From Megaleporinus macrocephalus (lineage: Eukaryota; Chordata; Actinopteri; Characiformes; Anostomidae): a stretch of 64,000 nt of DNA. The position numbers were made by a program, and so were the translations under genes. Location of the stretch: positions 4,692,064-4,756,063 of the forward strand of contig CM038727.1 of the NCBI GenBank assembly GCA_021613375.1, in the 5' to 3' direction. Positions 25,216-37,662 of the stretch are shown here, one piece after another (position 1 is the first letter of the stretch; each line of letters begins with the position of its first letter). Under the pieces are notes generated by a model that had not been told where the DNA came from, did no database searches, and saw nothing but the letters and a program-made list of their open reading frames with translations.

Positions 25216-25870
25216 CGTACAGGATAGAAATAAAGCTAATTAAAAACAGTTTACTTACCTTTTTGTAACTGTAAGTATTCAAATACATGCACATATATAT
25301 GAATATAAAAATATCAGATATTGGACAGATGTATACATGTGGGTGAATAGTGTACAGCTAGTGTACAGTTATAAAACAGTTATAATGTTGTTAATCTTAC
25401 AGTGTGTTTGTTTTTATACTGTATTTAACTTTCTTAACTAAACACCACATTTATTAGATCATAAGATCTGCTCTCATACATCAGCAGAACAGAACGAATG
25501 TGGGTGAAAAGCACCGTCACTGAAGAAGATGTAAAAAACAATCTGACCCTGTTACATTATGTTCATTACATATGAAGGAAACACAATAGCAGGTTTGAGA
25601 AAGCACCTGAAAATAGATTACACCTGAGAAACCGTGCTGTGTGTTTATTCAGGTGTCGGTTAGCTCGACCTGACTGGGCTGTGAGCTTCAGCGATACTGT
25701 AATGTAGAAAGCGTCGCTGCTGAAAGGAGATGTTGCTTTTCTTCACTTATCGCACTCGTCCTTCCTTTCATAACTCTGCTCTCCATTTTTAAAGCTGGAT
25801 CAAAGCAGCAGCAGCCATTAATTGATCAATGAAGTGCTCGTTAATGAGTCACACCATACGACCCTCTTTT
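25216..25870. other. Intron, no recognised feature
   Basis: AT-rich spacer between two arrays; nothing recognised. Confidence 0.5.
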
Positions 25871-25875
25871 GTCTG

Positions 25876-26752
25876 TCATCTGAAAGTCATCATCAATAAC
25901 ATCATCATCCTCATCATCATCAATAACATCATCATCATCATCATCAATAACATCATCATCATCATCATCAATAACATCATCATCATCATCATTAATAACA
26001 TCATCATCCTCATCATCATCAATAACATCATCATCATCATCATCATCAATAACATCATCATCATCATCATCATTAATAACATCATCATCATCATCATTAA
26101 TAACATCATCATCATCATCATTAATAACATCATCATCCTCATCATCATCAATAACATCATCATCATCATCATCATCAATAACATCATCATCATCATCATT
26201 AATAACATCATCATCATCATCATTAATAACATTATCATCCTCATCATCATCAATAACATCATCATCCTCATCATCATCAATAACATCATCATCCTCATCA
26301 TCATCAATAACATCATCATCATCATCTTCATCAATAACATCATCATCATCATCATCAATAACATCATCATCATCAATAACATCATCCTCATCATCAATAA
26401 CATCATCATCATCCTCATCATCAATAACATCATTATCATCCTCATCATCATCAATAACATCATCATCATAATCATCATCAATAACATCATCCTCATCATC
26501 ATCAATAACATCACCATCATCATCAATAACATCATCATCATCATCAATAACATCATCATCATCATCAATAACATCATCATCATCATCATCATCATCAATA
26601 ACATCATCATCATCATCATCAATAACATCATCCTCATCATCATCAATAACATCACTATCATCATCAATAACATCATCCTCATCATCATCAATAACATCAT
26701 CATCATCATCATCATCATCAATAACATCATCCTCATCATCATCAATAGCATC
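25876..26752 (+). repeat. (ATC)n array with AATAAC spacers, left arm
   Basis: Units AATAACATCATCATCATC with variable ATC number and occasional CTC. Followed after about 35 unique bases by the reverse-complement array, so the two form a long inverted repeat. Open frames of Asp, Ile/Asn, Met/Leu or Ser are artefacts. Confidence 0.97.
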
Positions 26753-26783
26753 AAAAAGATGGGGAGAAAAAGAGAAAGAAGAT

Positions 26784-27076
26784 AATGTTATTGATGATGA
26801 TGTTATTGATGATGATGATGATGTTATTGATGATGATGATGTTATTGATGATGATGATGATGATGTTATTGATGATGATGAGGATGATGTTATTAATGAT
26901 GATGATGTTATTGATGACGATGAGGATGTTATTAATGATGATGATGTTATTGATGATGAGGATGATGATGACGTTATTGATGATGATGAGGATGATGTTA
27001 TTGATGATGATGATGTTATTGATGACGATGAGGATGTTATTAATGATGATGATGTTATTGATGATGAGGATGATGA
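26784..27076 (-). repeat. (GAT)n array with GTTATT spacers, right arm
   Basis: GTTATTGATGATGATG units, the reverse complement of the preceding array. Central bases 26753-26783 (AAAAAGATGGGGAGAAAAAG and following) separate the arms. Confidence 0.97.
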
Positions 27077-28795
27077 TTTCTTTTGCCCCTCTATCCCCCC
27101 TCTCACCCATCTCTTTTCCTCCTTTGTATCTTCCCTCTCCCACTCTCTCCTCCTCTCCACCATCTCTCCCCCTTTCTATCCATTCTTTCTCCACTGCTTT
27201 CTCTCCCCCGTCCCCCCCACTCTTCTTACCTCTCCCCTCTCTCTCCTGCTTTTCCCCTTTCTCTCCCCATCTCTCTCCCTCTCTCTCTTCTTACCTCTCC
27301 CCTCTCTCTCCTGCTTTTCCCCTTTCTCTCCCCATCTCTCTCCCTCTCTCTCTTCTTACCTCTCCCCTCTCTCTCCTGCTTTTCCCCTTTCTCTCCCCAT
27401 CTCTCTCCCTCTCTCTCTTCTTACCTCTCCCCTCTCTCTCCTGCTTTTCCCCTTTCTCTCCCCCTTTCTCTCCCCATCTCTCTCCCTCTCTCTCTTCTTA
27501 CCTCTCCCCTCTCTCTCCTGCTTTTCCCCTTTCTCTCCCCATCTCTCTCCCTCTCTCTCTTCTTACCTCTCCCTCTCTCTCTCTGCTTTTCCCCTTTCTC
27601 TCCCCTTTCTTCTCCCCATCTCTCTCCCTCTCTCTCTTCTTACCTCTCCCCTCTCTCTCCTGCTTTTCCCCTTTCTCTCCCCCTTTCTCTCCCTCTCTCC
27701 CTCTCACCTTTCTTACCTCTCCCCTCTCTCTCTGCTTTTCCCCTTTCTCTCCCCATCTCTCTCCCTCTCTCTCTTCTTACCTCTCCCCCCTCTCTCTCCC
27801 TGTCTTTCCCTCATTTCTCTCCCCCTTTCTCTTCCCCCATCTCTCTCCCTCTCTCTCTTCTTACCTCTCCCCTCTCTCTCTGCTTTTCCCCCTTTCTCTC
27901 CCCCCTTTCTCTCCCATCTTCTCCCTCTCTCTCTTCTTACCTCTCCCCTCTCTCTCTCCTGCTTTTCCCCTTTCTCTCCCCATTTCTCTCCCCATCTCTC
28001 TCCCTCTCTCTCTTTCTTACCTCTCCCCCTCTCTCTCCTGCTTTTCCCTTTCTCTCCCCATCTCTCTCCCTCTCTCTCTTCTTACCTCTCCCCTCTCTCT
28101 CCCTTGTCTTTCCCCATTTCTCTCCCCCTTTCTTTCTACCCTTTCTCCCCCTTTTCAAACCCCCCGTCCTTCTGTCTCCTTACCTCTCTCTCGTCTCTCC
28201 TGCTTTCCCTCTCTCTCCCTCTCTTTCTTTTCTCCCCTCTATCCATCTCCCCCATTTCTTTCCCACTTTGTTTCTTCCCCCTCTCTGCCCCCTGCCTCTC
28301 CTTACCTCTCCCCTCTCTCTCCTGCTTTTCTTTCTCTCTCCCATCTCTCTCCCTCTCTCTCCCACCCTCTCCCCTCTTTCCCCATTTCTTTCCCCCCTTT
28401 CTCTTCCCCCTTTCTTTCCACCCTCTTTATCTCCCCTTCTCCCTCGCCTCCCTCTCTCGCTCACTTCTCTCCCTTTCTCTCCCGCTTTCCCCTACTCTCC
28501 CATCTCCTCTCTCTTTCCCCACCCTCCCATCTCCCCCTCTCTCTTTCTTTCTCCCTCCACTTTCTTTCTTTCCCCCTCTCTCCTCCTGCTTCCCACCTTT
28601 CTCTCTCTCCCTACTCCCCTTTCTTCTCCCCATCTCTCTCCCTCTTTCTCCTTACCTTTCCCCTCTCTCTCCTGCCTCCCCCTTTCTCTCTCCACCCCCC
28701 TTTCTCTCCCCATCTCTCTCCCTCTTTCTCCTTACCTTTCCCGCTCTCCCCATTTCTCTCCTGCTTTCTCTCCCCACCTCTCTCACCCCTCCTCG
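27077..28795 (+). repeat. 1.7-kb CT-rich array, about 65-bp unit
   Basis: Units contain CTCTCTTCTTACCTCTCCCC and CTGCTTTTCCCCTTTCTCTC. The strand is nearly all pyrimidine, a strong candidate for triplex-forming DNA. Unit lengths become irregular after 27560. Confidence 0.94.
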
Positions 28796-29423
28796 GTTGT
28801 TTTTGATTAACCACACATTCAGACACGGTTGTGAGTTGTTGTAAATGGAGCGCTGGTGTGTGTGTGTGTGTGTGTTTGGCTTGTTGAAAGGTAACCTAGC
28901 TTTGATGTGTTTACCTGTTGAAAGGACAGCAGCGTGATACTTCTTGGTGAGGTGGGCAGCACTCAGCGCTAATGCATGCATTATTTGTGTGATATGAATC
29001 TAAAGGTGGTTTAGTGTTAGAAGTGAGCTTGTTTCTCGTACCGAGTCTTTAACGTTGACAACAAAAGGTGGAGAAACTGTCATGTGTTCATTTAGTTCAC
29101 CGTGTTTCTAGAGGCTGACTCACAGGTACATGTCGAGATACACAAGGTAAGAATGTGAGGCAGGCTTACTGCAGACCCACTCTTTACAAAGGCCATTCTT
29201 TCATTCCGCATTAAAGGTGCAATATGGAAAATTTTTGTTTTCAAATGTGAACAGAATGTGAAAAACTAACAGTTGTGTTGGTGTTAAAGAGGTATATATA
29301 TATAGATATATACCAGCTAGCCCCAGCCCATCCTGTTTCATAATACCACTTTTTACCTGAAGAGGCGATAGTGAGTCATTGTTATATGCCTTTATACCTG
29401 AAGAGTTATACTGTGTGTATGTG
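28796..29423. other. Intron, no recognised feature
   Basis: Mixed intron with a (GT)n run at about 28856-28875. Confidence 0.5.
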
Positions 29424-29425
29424 TG

Positions 29426-29506
<81 letters not shown>
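29424..29506. repeat. (TA)n microsatellite
   Basis: About 38 TA dinucleotides with one AATATA interruption at its left end. Confidence 0.97.
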
Positions 29507-29508
<2 letters not shown>

Positions 29509-29539
29509 ATTTCAATGTAACTTAATTTTATAAGTAAGT

Positions 29540-30060
29540 TAGATTACAAGTTACTTTATTACTTACACTCAGCAGCTGCCGACATCATGATTTGGGGCTG
29601 CTTTGCTGCTTCGAGGCCTGGACCACTTGCCATCATCAGGATAAAATGAATGCTCAGGTTTATCAAGGTATCCTACAGAATAACGTCCGGGTGGCTGTCC
29701 ACCAGCTGAAGCTTAGTAGAAGTTGGGTGATGCAGCAGGACAATGACCCTAAACACTAAAGTAAATCTACTACAGACTGACTTTAAAAACAGAAAATCTG
29801 TGGCCCAGTCAGAGTCCAGACCTGAACCCAATAGAGATGCTGTGGAATGACCTCAGGAGAGCTGTTTACACCAGACCTCCTAAGAATAAGGCTGAGCTGA
29901 AGTAGTTCTGTAAGGAAGAATGGTCCAGAATTCCTCCTGAACGTTGTGCAGGTCTGATCAGCAGCTACCGGAAACAGTAGTTGGAGGTTATTGCTGCCAA
30001 AAGAGGTTTGAGCAGTTATTAAATCCAAGGGTTCACTTACTTTTTCCACCAGCGCTGTGA
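29540..30060 (+). mobile_element. Tc1-like transposase relic (C-terminal half)
   Basis: Translated in broken frames it reads IMIWGCFAASRPG, WVMQQDNDPKH and SQSPDLNPIEMLWNDLRRAV, the DDE-domain phrases of Tc1/mariner transposases, followed by a run to CACTTACTTTTTCCACCAGC. Stops (for example ACACTAAAGTAA) and missing N-terminal half make it dead. It sits in the MYRIP intron in the same orientation as the gene. Confidence 0.88.
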
Positions 30061-30228
30061 GTGTTTAATGGATGTGTCCAATTTAGCCATGAAATATTAT
30101 GAAATAACTGTGTGTGATATTAGATTAAGCACATTGAGTTTGTCTATACTTGGGACGTAGGTCAGATCATTTTTTATGACCAATTAATGCAGAAAACCAG
30201 GTTATTTCAAAGTGTTCACATACTTTTT

Positions 30229-30230
<2 letters not shown>

Positions 30231-30262
<32 letters not shown>
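30231..30262. repeat. (TA)n microsatellite
   Basis: About 16 TA dinucleotides. Confidence 0.95.
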
Positions 30263-30265
<3 letters not shown>

Positions 30266-30859
30266 TACTACACGACCTGTGGAGAAGTTAGTCAATGTTA
30301 ACATTCGTAAACCTATACAATATTTGATCAGAGATGTTAAACATTTGCATACAACTGTAAATGTAACTATATAGTCGTAACTATATGAAGTAGCTGATGT
30401 GATATTAACCCTCATATTAACTCTTTATTTGCAGTTGTCATTATGTTGTAGCATCCAGCTCTGTGATGTCTGTGAGTATCAGCTTCCGGGCTGTAGCTGC
30501 AATAACAGTGACCACACGAGCGATAGTTGGAGTGACAGCAGACGGGGTCTCACTAATGCTAGATACTTTGAGTATCTACTCAATTGACATATCCATCATT
30601 AGAATAAAGCATAGCTAGAAGTGTTATGTTCAGAAGTGGCGACAGTGGCAGACCTTATAATTGAGGTTCACAGTTATGACCAAAGACAGCACAGGTGAAG
30701 TTCTCCACAGTTTCTCATGAGAATGAGATCTGTATCTCACATATCTGGTCCAGCTTAGATAGCTAAAGCAGTATGCACTGGTGGGTCGAGCCAGGTCAGT
30801 GAAACGCTGTTCTGTCTCGTGTCTCTGTTTCTCTCTCACGGTTGCTGCGTGTGGAGCAG

Positions 30860-31048
30860 AAGTATTCAGCTGCTTCCTTATGCAGCATTACCACTGAGGT
30901 CCTGAAGGTTCTGAACGCCACCGAGGAATTGATCGGGGAGGCCGAGGGCAAAGGTCACGACCCCGCCGAGTCCCCGGTCAGCACGCCACTCTCCTCGGGA
31001 CCGGACAGCAAGAAACTGGACCAGCATCTCACCAAGATGGAGGAGAAT
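30860..31048 (+). CDS. myrip: MYRIP exon g (KYSAASLCSITTEVL...MEEN)
   Basis: This 189-nt, phase 0/0 exon encodes KYSAASLCSITTEVLKVLNA and then TEELIGEAE, a Pro/Ser linker and LDQHLTKMEEN before GAGAAT|GTAAGA. Human MYRIP has FSAVSLCNISTEVLKVINATEEL and LTSLEEN at the same place, so identity is strong. The acceptor is either GGAGCAG at 30857-30859 (used here) or GGAG three bases earlier, which would add Gln. This begins the conserved C-terminal third associated with actin binding. Confidence 0.95.
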
Positions 31049-31198
31049 GTAAGATTTTAAGACCACACAAAACTGTAAACAGGGTCAGTTCAGGGTTATA
31101 CACGCAGGAGAAAGACAGTAAGAAACGTGGAAGTCATTCATCATGATGTTCAGGAGCCAGGACAGGAACCATTTCATCATCTTTCTTTAAATGAAAAT

Positions 31199-31200
<2 letters not shown>

Positions 31201-31240
<40 letters not shown>
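31201..31240. repeat. (AAT)n microsatellite
   Basis: Thirteen ATA/AAT trinucleotides in the 271-base intron between exons g and h. Confidence 0.95.
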
Positions 31241-31319
31241 TGTGATTGTTTATTATTGTGCCACCTTCTGGTAAATGCAGTAAAGGACTGGATTTGGGAA
31301 ACATGTGTTCTGCCTGCAG

Positions 31320-31481
31320 GTGTACTTGGCTGCGGGAGCCGTGTATGGCCTGGAGGGGGCGCTGAGTGACCTGGAAGACTGTGCTCGCAGCATCAGTAGC
31401 TCCACTACTGAAACAGAACTAGCCTTCCTGGAGGACCAGGTGGCCACGGCCGCTGCTCAGGTGCAACAGTCCGAGCTCCAG
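31320..31481 (+). CDS. myrip: MYRIP exon h (VYLAAGAVYGLE...QSELQ)
   Basis: This 162-nt, phase 0/0 exon follows TGCCTGCAG and ends CTCCAG|GTGTGT. It reads VYLAAGAVYGLEGALSDLED and then CARSISSSTTETELAFLEDQ followed by VATAAAQVQQSELQ. The blocks YLAAG.VYGLE and LEDQVATAAAQV are the most conserved part of MYRIP and are shared in weaker form with melanophilin (VAVAASEVQQAE). Heptad-like Leu spacing fits the coiled coil of the C-terminal actin-binding region. The donor runs straight into a 5.7-kb GT-rich tandem array. Confidence 0.97.
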
Positions 31482-31556
31482 GTGTGTGTTTGTGTGTGTG
31501 TGTGTGTGTTATTAGTTTAGTTAGATTGTGTGTGTGTTGTTATAAGTTTAGTTAGA

Positions 31557-31616
<60 letters not shown>

Positions 31617-34600
31617 AGTTTAGTTCGATATTGTGTGTGTGTGTGTATGTTTGTGTGTGTGTATTATAAGTTTAGGTAAATTGTGTGTGTGGGTGTGTGT
31701 GTTTGTGTTATTAGTTTGTTAGATTGTGTGTGTGTTATTAGTTTAGTTAGATTGTGTGTGTGTGTGTGTGTGTGTGTTATTAGTTTAGTTAGATTGTGTG
31801 TGTGTGTATGTTTGTGTGTGTGTATTATAAGTTTAGGTAGATTGTGTGTGTGTGTTATTAGTTTGTTAGATTGTGTGTGTGTGTGTTATTAGTTTAGTTA
31901 GATTGTGTGTGTTAGTAGTTTAGTTAGATTGTGTGTGTTAGTAGTTTAGTTAGATTGTGTGTGTTATTAGTTTAGTTAGATTGTGTGTGTGTTAGTAGTT
32001 TAGTTAGATTGTGTGTTTTATTAGTTTAGTTAGATTTTGTGTGTGTGTGTTATTAGTTTAGTTTGATTGTGTGTGTGGGTGTGTGTTATTAGTTTAGTTA
32101 GATTGTGTGTGTGGGTGTGTGTGTTTGTGTTATTAGTTTAGTTAGATTGTGGGTGTGTGTTATTAGTTTAGTTTGATTTGTGTGTGTGGGTGTGTGTTAT
32201 TAGTTTAGTTAGATTGTGTGTGTGGGTGTGTGTGTTTGTGTTATTAGTTTAGTTAGATTGTGGATGTGTGTTATTAGTTTAGTTAGATTGTGTGTGTGGG
32301 TGTGTGTGTTTGTGTTATTAGTTTAGTTAGATTGTGTGTGTGTGTGTGTGTGTGTGTTTGTGTTATTAGTTTAGTTAGATTGTGGATGTGTGTTATTAGT
32401 TTAGTTAGATTGTGTGTGTGGGTGTGTGTGTTTGTGTTATTAGTTTAGTTAGATTGTGGATGTGTGTTATTAGTTTAGTTTGATTGTGTGTGTGGGTGTG
32501 TGTTATTAGTTTAGTTAGATTGTGTGTGTGGGTGTGTGTGTTTGTGTTATTAGTTTAGTTAGATCGTGGGTGTGTGTTATTAGTTTAGTTTGATTGTGTG
32601 TGTGGGTGTGTTATTAGTTTAGTTAGATTGTGTGTGTGGGTGTGTGTGTTTGTGTTATTAGTTTAGTTAGATGTGGGTGTGTGTATATTAGTTTAGTTTG
32701 ATTGTGTGTGTGGGTTGTGTGTTATTAGTTTAGTTAGATTGTGTGTGTGGGTGTTGTGTGTTTGTGTTATTAGTTTAGTTAGATTGTGGGTGTGTGTTAT
32801 TAGTTTAGTTTGATTGTGTGTGTGGGTGTGTGTTATTAGTTTAGTTAGATTGTGTGTGTGGGTGTGTGTGTTTGTGTTATTAGTTTAGTTAGATTGTGGG
32901 TGTATGTCATTAGTTTAGTTTGATTATGTGTGTGGGTGTGTGTTATTAGTTTAGTTAGATTGTGTGTGTGGTGTGTGTGTTTGTGTTATTAGTTTAGTTA
33001 GATTGTGGGTGTGTGTTATTAGTTTAGTTTGATTGTGTGTGTGGGTGTGTGTTATTAGTTTAGTTAGATTGTGTGTGTGGGTGTGTGTGTTTGTGTTATT
33101 AGTTTAGTTAGATTGTGGGTGTGTGTTATTAGTTTAGTTTGATTGTGTGTGTGGGTGTGTGTTATTAGTTTAGTTAGATTGTGTGTGTGGGTGTGTGTGT
33201 TTGTGTTATTAGTTTAGTTAGATTGTGGGTGTGTGTTTTTTTAGTTTAGTTTGATTGTGTGTGGGGTGTGTGTTATTAGTTTAGTTTGATTGTGGTGGGG
33301 TGTGTGTTATTAGTTTAGTGTGATTGTGTGTGTGTGTGTGTGTTATTAGTTTAGTTTGATTGTGTGTGTGGGTGTGTGTTATTAGTTTAGTTAGATGTGT
33401 GTGTGTGTGTGTTATTAGTTTAGTTAGATTGTGTGTGTGGTGTGTGTTTGTGTTATTAGTTTAGTTTAGATTGGGGTGTGTTATTAGTTAGTTTGAGTGT
33501 GTGTGTGTGTGTGTGTTATTAGTTTAGTTAGATTGTGGGTGTGTGTTATTAGTTTAGTTTGATTGTGTGTGTGGGTGTGTGTTATTAGTTTAGTTAGATT
33601 GTGTGTGTGGGTGTGTGTGTTGTGTTATTAGTTTATTTAGATTGTGGGATGTGTGTTATTAGTTTAGTTGATTGTGTGTGGGGTGTGTGTGTTTGTGTTA
33701 TTAGTTTAGTTAGATTGTGTGTGTGTGTGGGTGTGTGTGTGTTTGTGTTATTAGTTTGTTAGATTGTGGATGTGTGTTATTAGTTTAGTTAGATTGTGTG
33801 TGTGTGTGTGTTTGTGTGTGTTTTAGTTTAGTTAGATTGTATGTGAGTGTGTTTTAGTTTAGTTAGCTTGTGTGTGTCTGTGTGAGTGTGTTTTAGTTTA
33901 GTTAGATTGTGTGTGTGTGTGTGTGTGTTTGTGAGTGTTATTAGTTTAGTAAGTGTGGGTGTGTGTTATTAGTTTAGTTTGATTGTGTGTGTGGGTGTGT
34001 GTTATTAGTTTAGTTAGATTGTGTGTGTGGGTGTGTGTGTTTGTGTTATTAGTTTAGTTAGATTGTGGTGTATGTCATTAGTTTAGTTTGATTATGGTGT
34101 GGGTGTGTGTTTATTAGTTTAGTTAGATTGTGAGTGTGGGTGTGTGTGTTTGTGTTATTAGTTTAGTTAGATTGTGGTTGTGTGTTTTAGTTTAGTTTGA
34201 TTGTGTGTGGGTGTGTGTTATTAGTTTAGTTAGATGTGTGTGTGGGTGTGTGTGTTTGTGTTATTAGTTTAGTTAGATTGTGGGTGTATTCATTAGTTTA
34301 GTTGATTAATGTGTGTGGGTGTGTGTTATTAGTTTAGTTAGATTGTGTGTGTGGGTGTGTGTGTTTGTGTTATTAGTTTAGTTAGATTTGGGGTGTGTGT
34401 TATTAGTTTAGTTGATTGTGTGTGTGTGTGGGTGTGTGTTATTAGTTTAGTTAGATTGTGTGTGTGGGTGTGTGTGTTTGTGTTATTAGTTTAGTTAGAT
34501 TGTGGGTGTGTGTTATTAGTTTAGTTTGATTGTGTGTGTGGGTGTGTGTTATTAGTTTAGTTAGATTGTGTGTGTGGGTGTGTGTGTTTGTGTTATTAGT

Positions 34601-37180
34601 TTAGTTAGATTGTGGGGTGGTGTTATTAGTTTAGTAGATTGTGTGTGTGGGTGTGTGTTATTAGTTAGTTTGATTGTGTGTGTGGGTGTGTGTTATTAGT
34701 TAGTGTGATTGTGTGTGTGGGTGTGTGTTATTAGTTTAGTTTGATTGTGTGTGTGGGTGTGTGTTATTAGTTTAGTTAGATTGTGTGTGTGTGTGTGTTA
34801 TTAGTTTAGTTAGATTGTGTGTGTGGGTGTGTGTGTTTGTGTTATTAGTTTAGTTAGATTGTGGGTGTGTGTGTTTATTAGTTTAGTTTGATTGTGTGTG
34901 TGGGTGTTGTGTTATTAGTTTAGTTAGATTGTGTGTGTGGGTGTGTGTGTTTGTGTTATTAGTTTAGTTAGATTGTGATGTGTGTTATTAGTTTAGTTAG
35001 ATTGTGTGTGTGGGGTGTGTGTGTTTGTGTTATTAGTTTAGTTAGATTGTGGATGTGTGTTATTAGTTTAGTTTGATTGTGTGTGTGGGTGTGTGTTATT
35101 AGTTTAGTTTGATTGTGTGTGTGGGTGTGTGTGTTTGTGTTATTAGTTTAGTTAGATTGTGGGTGTGTGTTATTAGTTTAGTTTGATTGTGTGTGTGGGT
35201 GTGTGTTATTAGTTTAGTTAGATTGTGTGTGTGGTGTGTGTGTTTGTGTTATTAGTTTAGTAGATTGTGGGTGTTGGTGTGTATTAGTTTAGTTTGATTG
35301 TTGTGTGGGGTGTGTGTTATTAGTTTTGTTAGATTGTGTGTGTGGGTGTGTGTGTTTGTGTTATTAGTTTAGTTAGATTGTGGGTGTGTGTTATTAGTTA
35401 GTTAGATTGTGTGTGTGGTGTGTGTTTATTAGTTTAGTTAGATGTGGGAGTGTGTTATTAGTTTAGTTTGATTGTGTGTGTGGGTGTGTGTGTTTGTGTT
35501 ATTAGTTTAGTTTGATTGTGTGTGTGGGTGTGTGTTATTAGTTTAGTTAGATTGTGTGTGTGTGTGTGTGTGTTTGTGTTATTAGTTTAGTTAGATTGTG
35601 TGTGTGTGTTATTAATTTAGTTAGATTGTGTGTGTGTTATTAGTTTAGTTAGATTGTGTGTGTTTGTGTTATTAGTTTAGTTAGATTGTGTGTGTGTTAT
35701 TAGTTTAGTTTAGAGATTGTGTGTGTGGGTGTGTGTTATTAGTTTAGTTAGATTGTGTGTGTGGGTGTGTGTGTTTGTGTTATTAGTTTAGTTAGATTGT
35801 GGGTGTGTGTTATTAGTTTAGTTAGATTGTGTGTGTGGGTGTGTGTTATTAGTTTAGTTTGATTGTGTGTGTGGGTGTGTGTTATTAGTTTAGTGTGATT
35901 GTGTGTGTGGGTGTGTGTTATTAGTTTAGTTTGATTGTGTGTGTGGGTGTGTGTTATTAGTTTAGTTAGATTGTGTGTGTGTGTGTGTTATTAGTTTAGT
36001 TAGATTGTGTGTGTGGGTGTGTGTGTTTGTGTTATTAGTTTAGTTAGATTGTGGGTGTGTGTTATTAGTTTAGTTTGATTGTGTGTGTGGGTGTGTGTTA
36101 TTAGTTTAGTTAGATTGTGTGTGTGGGTGTGTGTGTTTGTGTTATTAGTTTAGTTAGATTGTGGATGTGTGTTATTAGTTTAGTTAGATTGTGTGTGTGG
36201 GTGTGTGTGTTTGTGTTATTAGTTTAGTTAGATTGTGGATGTGTGTTATTAGTTTAGTTTGATTGTGTGTGTGGGTGTGTGTTATTAGTTTAGTTTGATT
36301 GTGTGTGTGGGTGTGTGTGTGTTTGTGTTATTAGTTTAGTTAGATTGTGGGTGTGTGTTATTAGTTTAGTTTGATTGTGTGTGTGGGTGTGTGTTATTAG
36401 TTTAGTTAGATTGTGTGTGTGGGTGTGTGTTATTAGTTTAGTTAGATTGTGGGTGTGTGTTATTAGTTTAGTTTGATTGTGTGTGTGGGTGTGTGTGTTT
36501 GTGTTATTAGTTTAGTTTGATTGTGTGTGTGGGTGTGTGTTATTAGTTTAGTTAGATTGTGTGTGTGTGTGTGTGTGTTTGTGTTATTAGTTTAGTTAGA
36601 TTGTGTGTTTGTGTGGATGTGTTATTAATTTAGTTAGATTGTGTGTGTGTTATTAGTTTAGTTAGATTGTGTGTGTTTGTGTTATTAGTTTAGTTAGATT
36701 GTGTGTGTGTTATTAGTTTAGTTAGATTGTGTGTGTTTGTGTTATTAGTTTAGTTAGATTGTGTGTGTGTGTGTTATTAATTTAGTTAGATTGTGTGTGT
36801 GTTATTAGTTTAGTTAGATTGTGGGTGTGTGTTATTAGTTTAGTTAGATTGTGTGTGTGGGTGTGTGTTATTAGTTTAGTTAGATTGTGGGTGTGTGTTA
36901 TTAGTTTAGTTTGATTGTGTGTGTGGGTGTGTGTGTTTGTGTTATTAGTTTAGTTTGATTGTGTGTGTGGGTGTGTGTTATTAGTTTAGTTAGATTGTGT
37001 GTGTGGGCGTGTGTGTTTGTGTTATTAGTTTAGTTAGATTGTGTGTGTGGGCGTGTGTGTTTGTGTTATTAGTTTAGTTAGATTGTGTGTGTGTGTTATT
37101 AATTTAGTTAGATTGTGTGTGTGTTATTAGTTTAGTTAGATTGTGTGTGTTTGTGTTATTAGTTTAGTTGATTGTGCGTG
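31482..37180 (+). repeat. 5.7-kb GT-rich minisatellite starting at the exon h donor
   Basis: Units pair TTATTAGTTTAGTTAGATTG (or TTTGATTG) with GTGTGTGTGGGTGTGTGT runs, about 36-48 bases each, with three-unit higher-order repeats. Between about 32600 and 35500 many units carry single-base losses or gains. The transcript of this intron would be a very long UG-repeat RNA. Confidence 0.96.
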
Positions 37181-37228
37181 TCTATAATTGACTTATTAGT
37201 AATATATCACACCTCTACTCTTCTGTAG

Positions 37229-37324
37229 ATCTCGGATATCGAGGCGAGGATATCAGCGCTTAAAAACGCTGGGCTGAATGTATCTGCATGCTCTCGGTTT
37301 TCCAAGTACAAGCCCAAACCTAAG
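37229..37324 (+). CDS. myrip: MYRIP exon i (ISDIEARISALKNAG...)
   Basis: This 96-nt, phase 0/0 exon lies between CTTCTGTAG and CCTAAG|GTAAGC. It encodes ISDIEARISALKNAGLNVSA and then a basic CSRFSKYKPKPK. Human MYRIP has ISDIESRISALTIAGLNIAP followed by a basic segment, and melanophilin has SDIESRIAALRAAGL, so assignment is secure. It is isolated between the GT-rich array and the 26-bp array. Confidence 0.97.
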
Positions 37325-37662
37325 GTAAGCTTCAGCAGAGCTTCAAACACAGTTATTATTAGTAATAGCTTTAGTATTAGTGGTAACAGCAGTAACAGTA
37401 CTAACAGTAGCATGTTGTAGCATTAATAATAAACAATACAAAACACAGTGCTCATCATGTAAAGTGCTGCTTAGTCTTTTATACTATATACAGTCCAGTT
37501 TCTAAAGTGGTGGCTGCTCCATATTAAGGCCTCTGGTATTGAGCCTGTTGGAGACTATTATCTTTAATTAGTTAACAGTTTTGGTTTATTTGCATGTGCT
37601 CGTTGTTTTAATTAGCTTGATTTTGGTCGTGTGCATTTAATTGGATGTGTGTTATGTGTCAG
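37325..37662. other. Intron between exons i and j, no recognised feature
   Basis: Ordinary AT-rich intron with a TAGTATTAGTGGTAACAGCA-type short run near 37370-37410. Confidence 0.6.

Noticed and set aside
25829..27163. Poly-Asp/Val, Ile/Asn, Met/Leu and Ser open frames on both strands
   Set aside because: Trinucleotide repeat artefacts of the ATC/GAT arrays.
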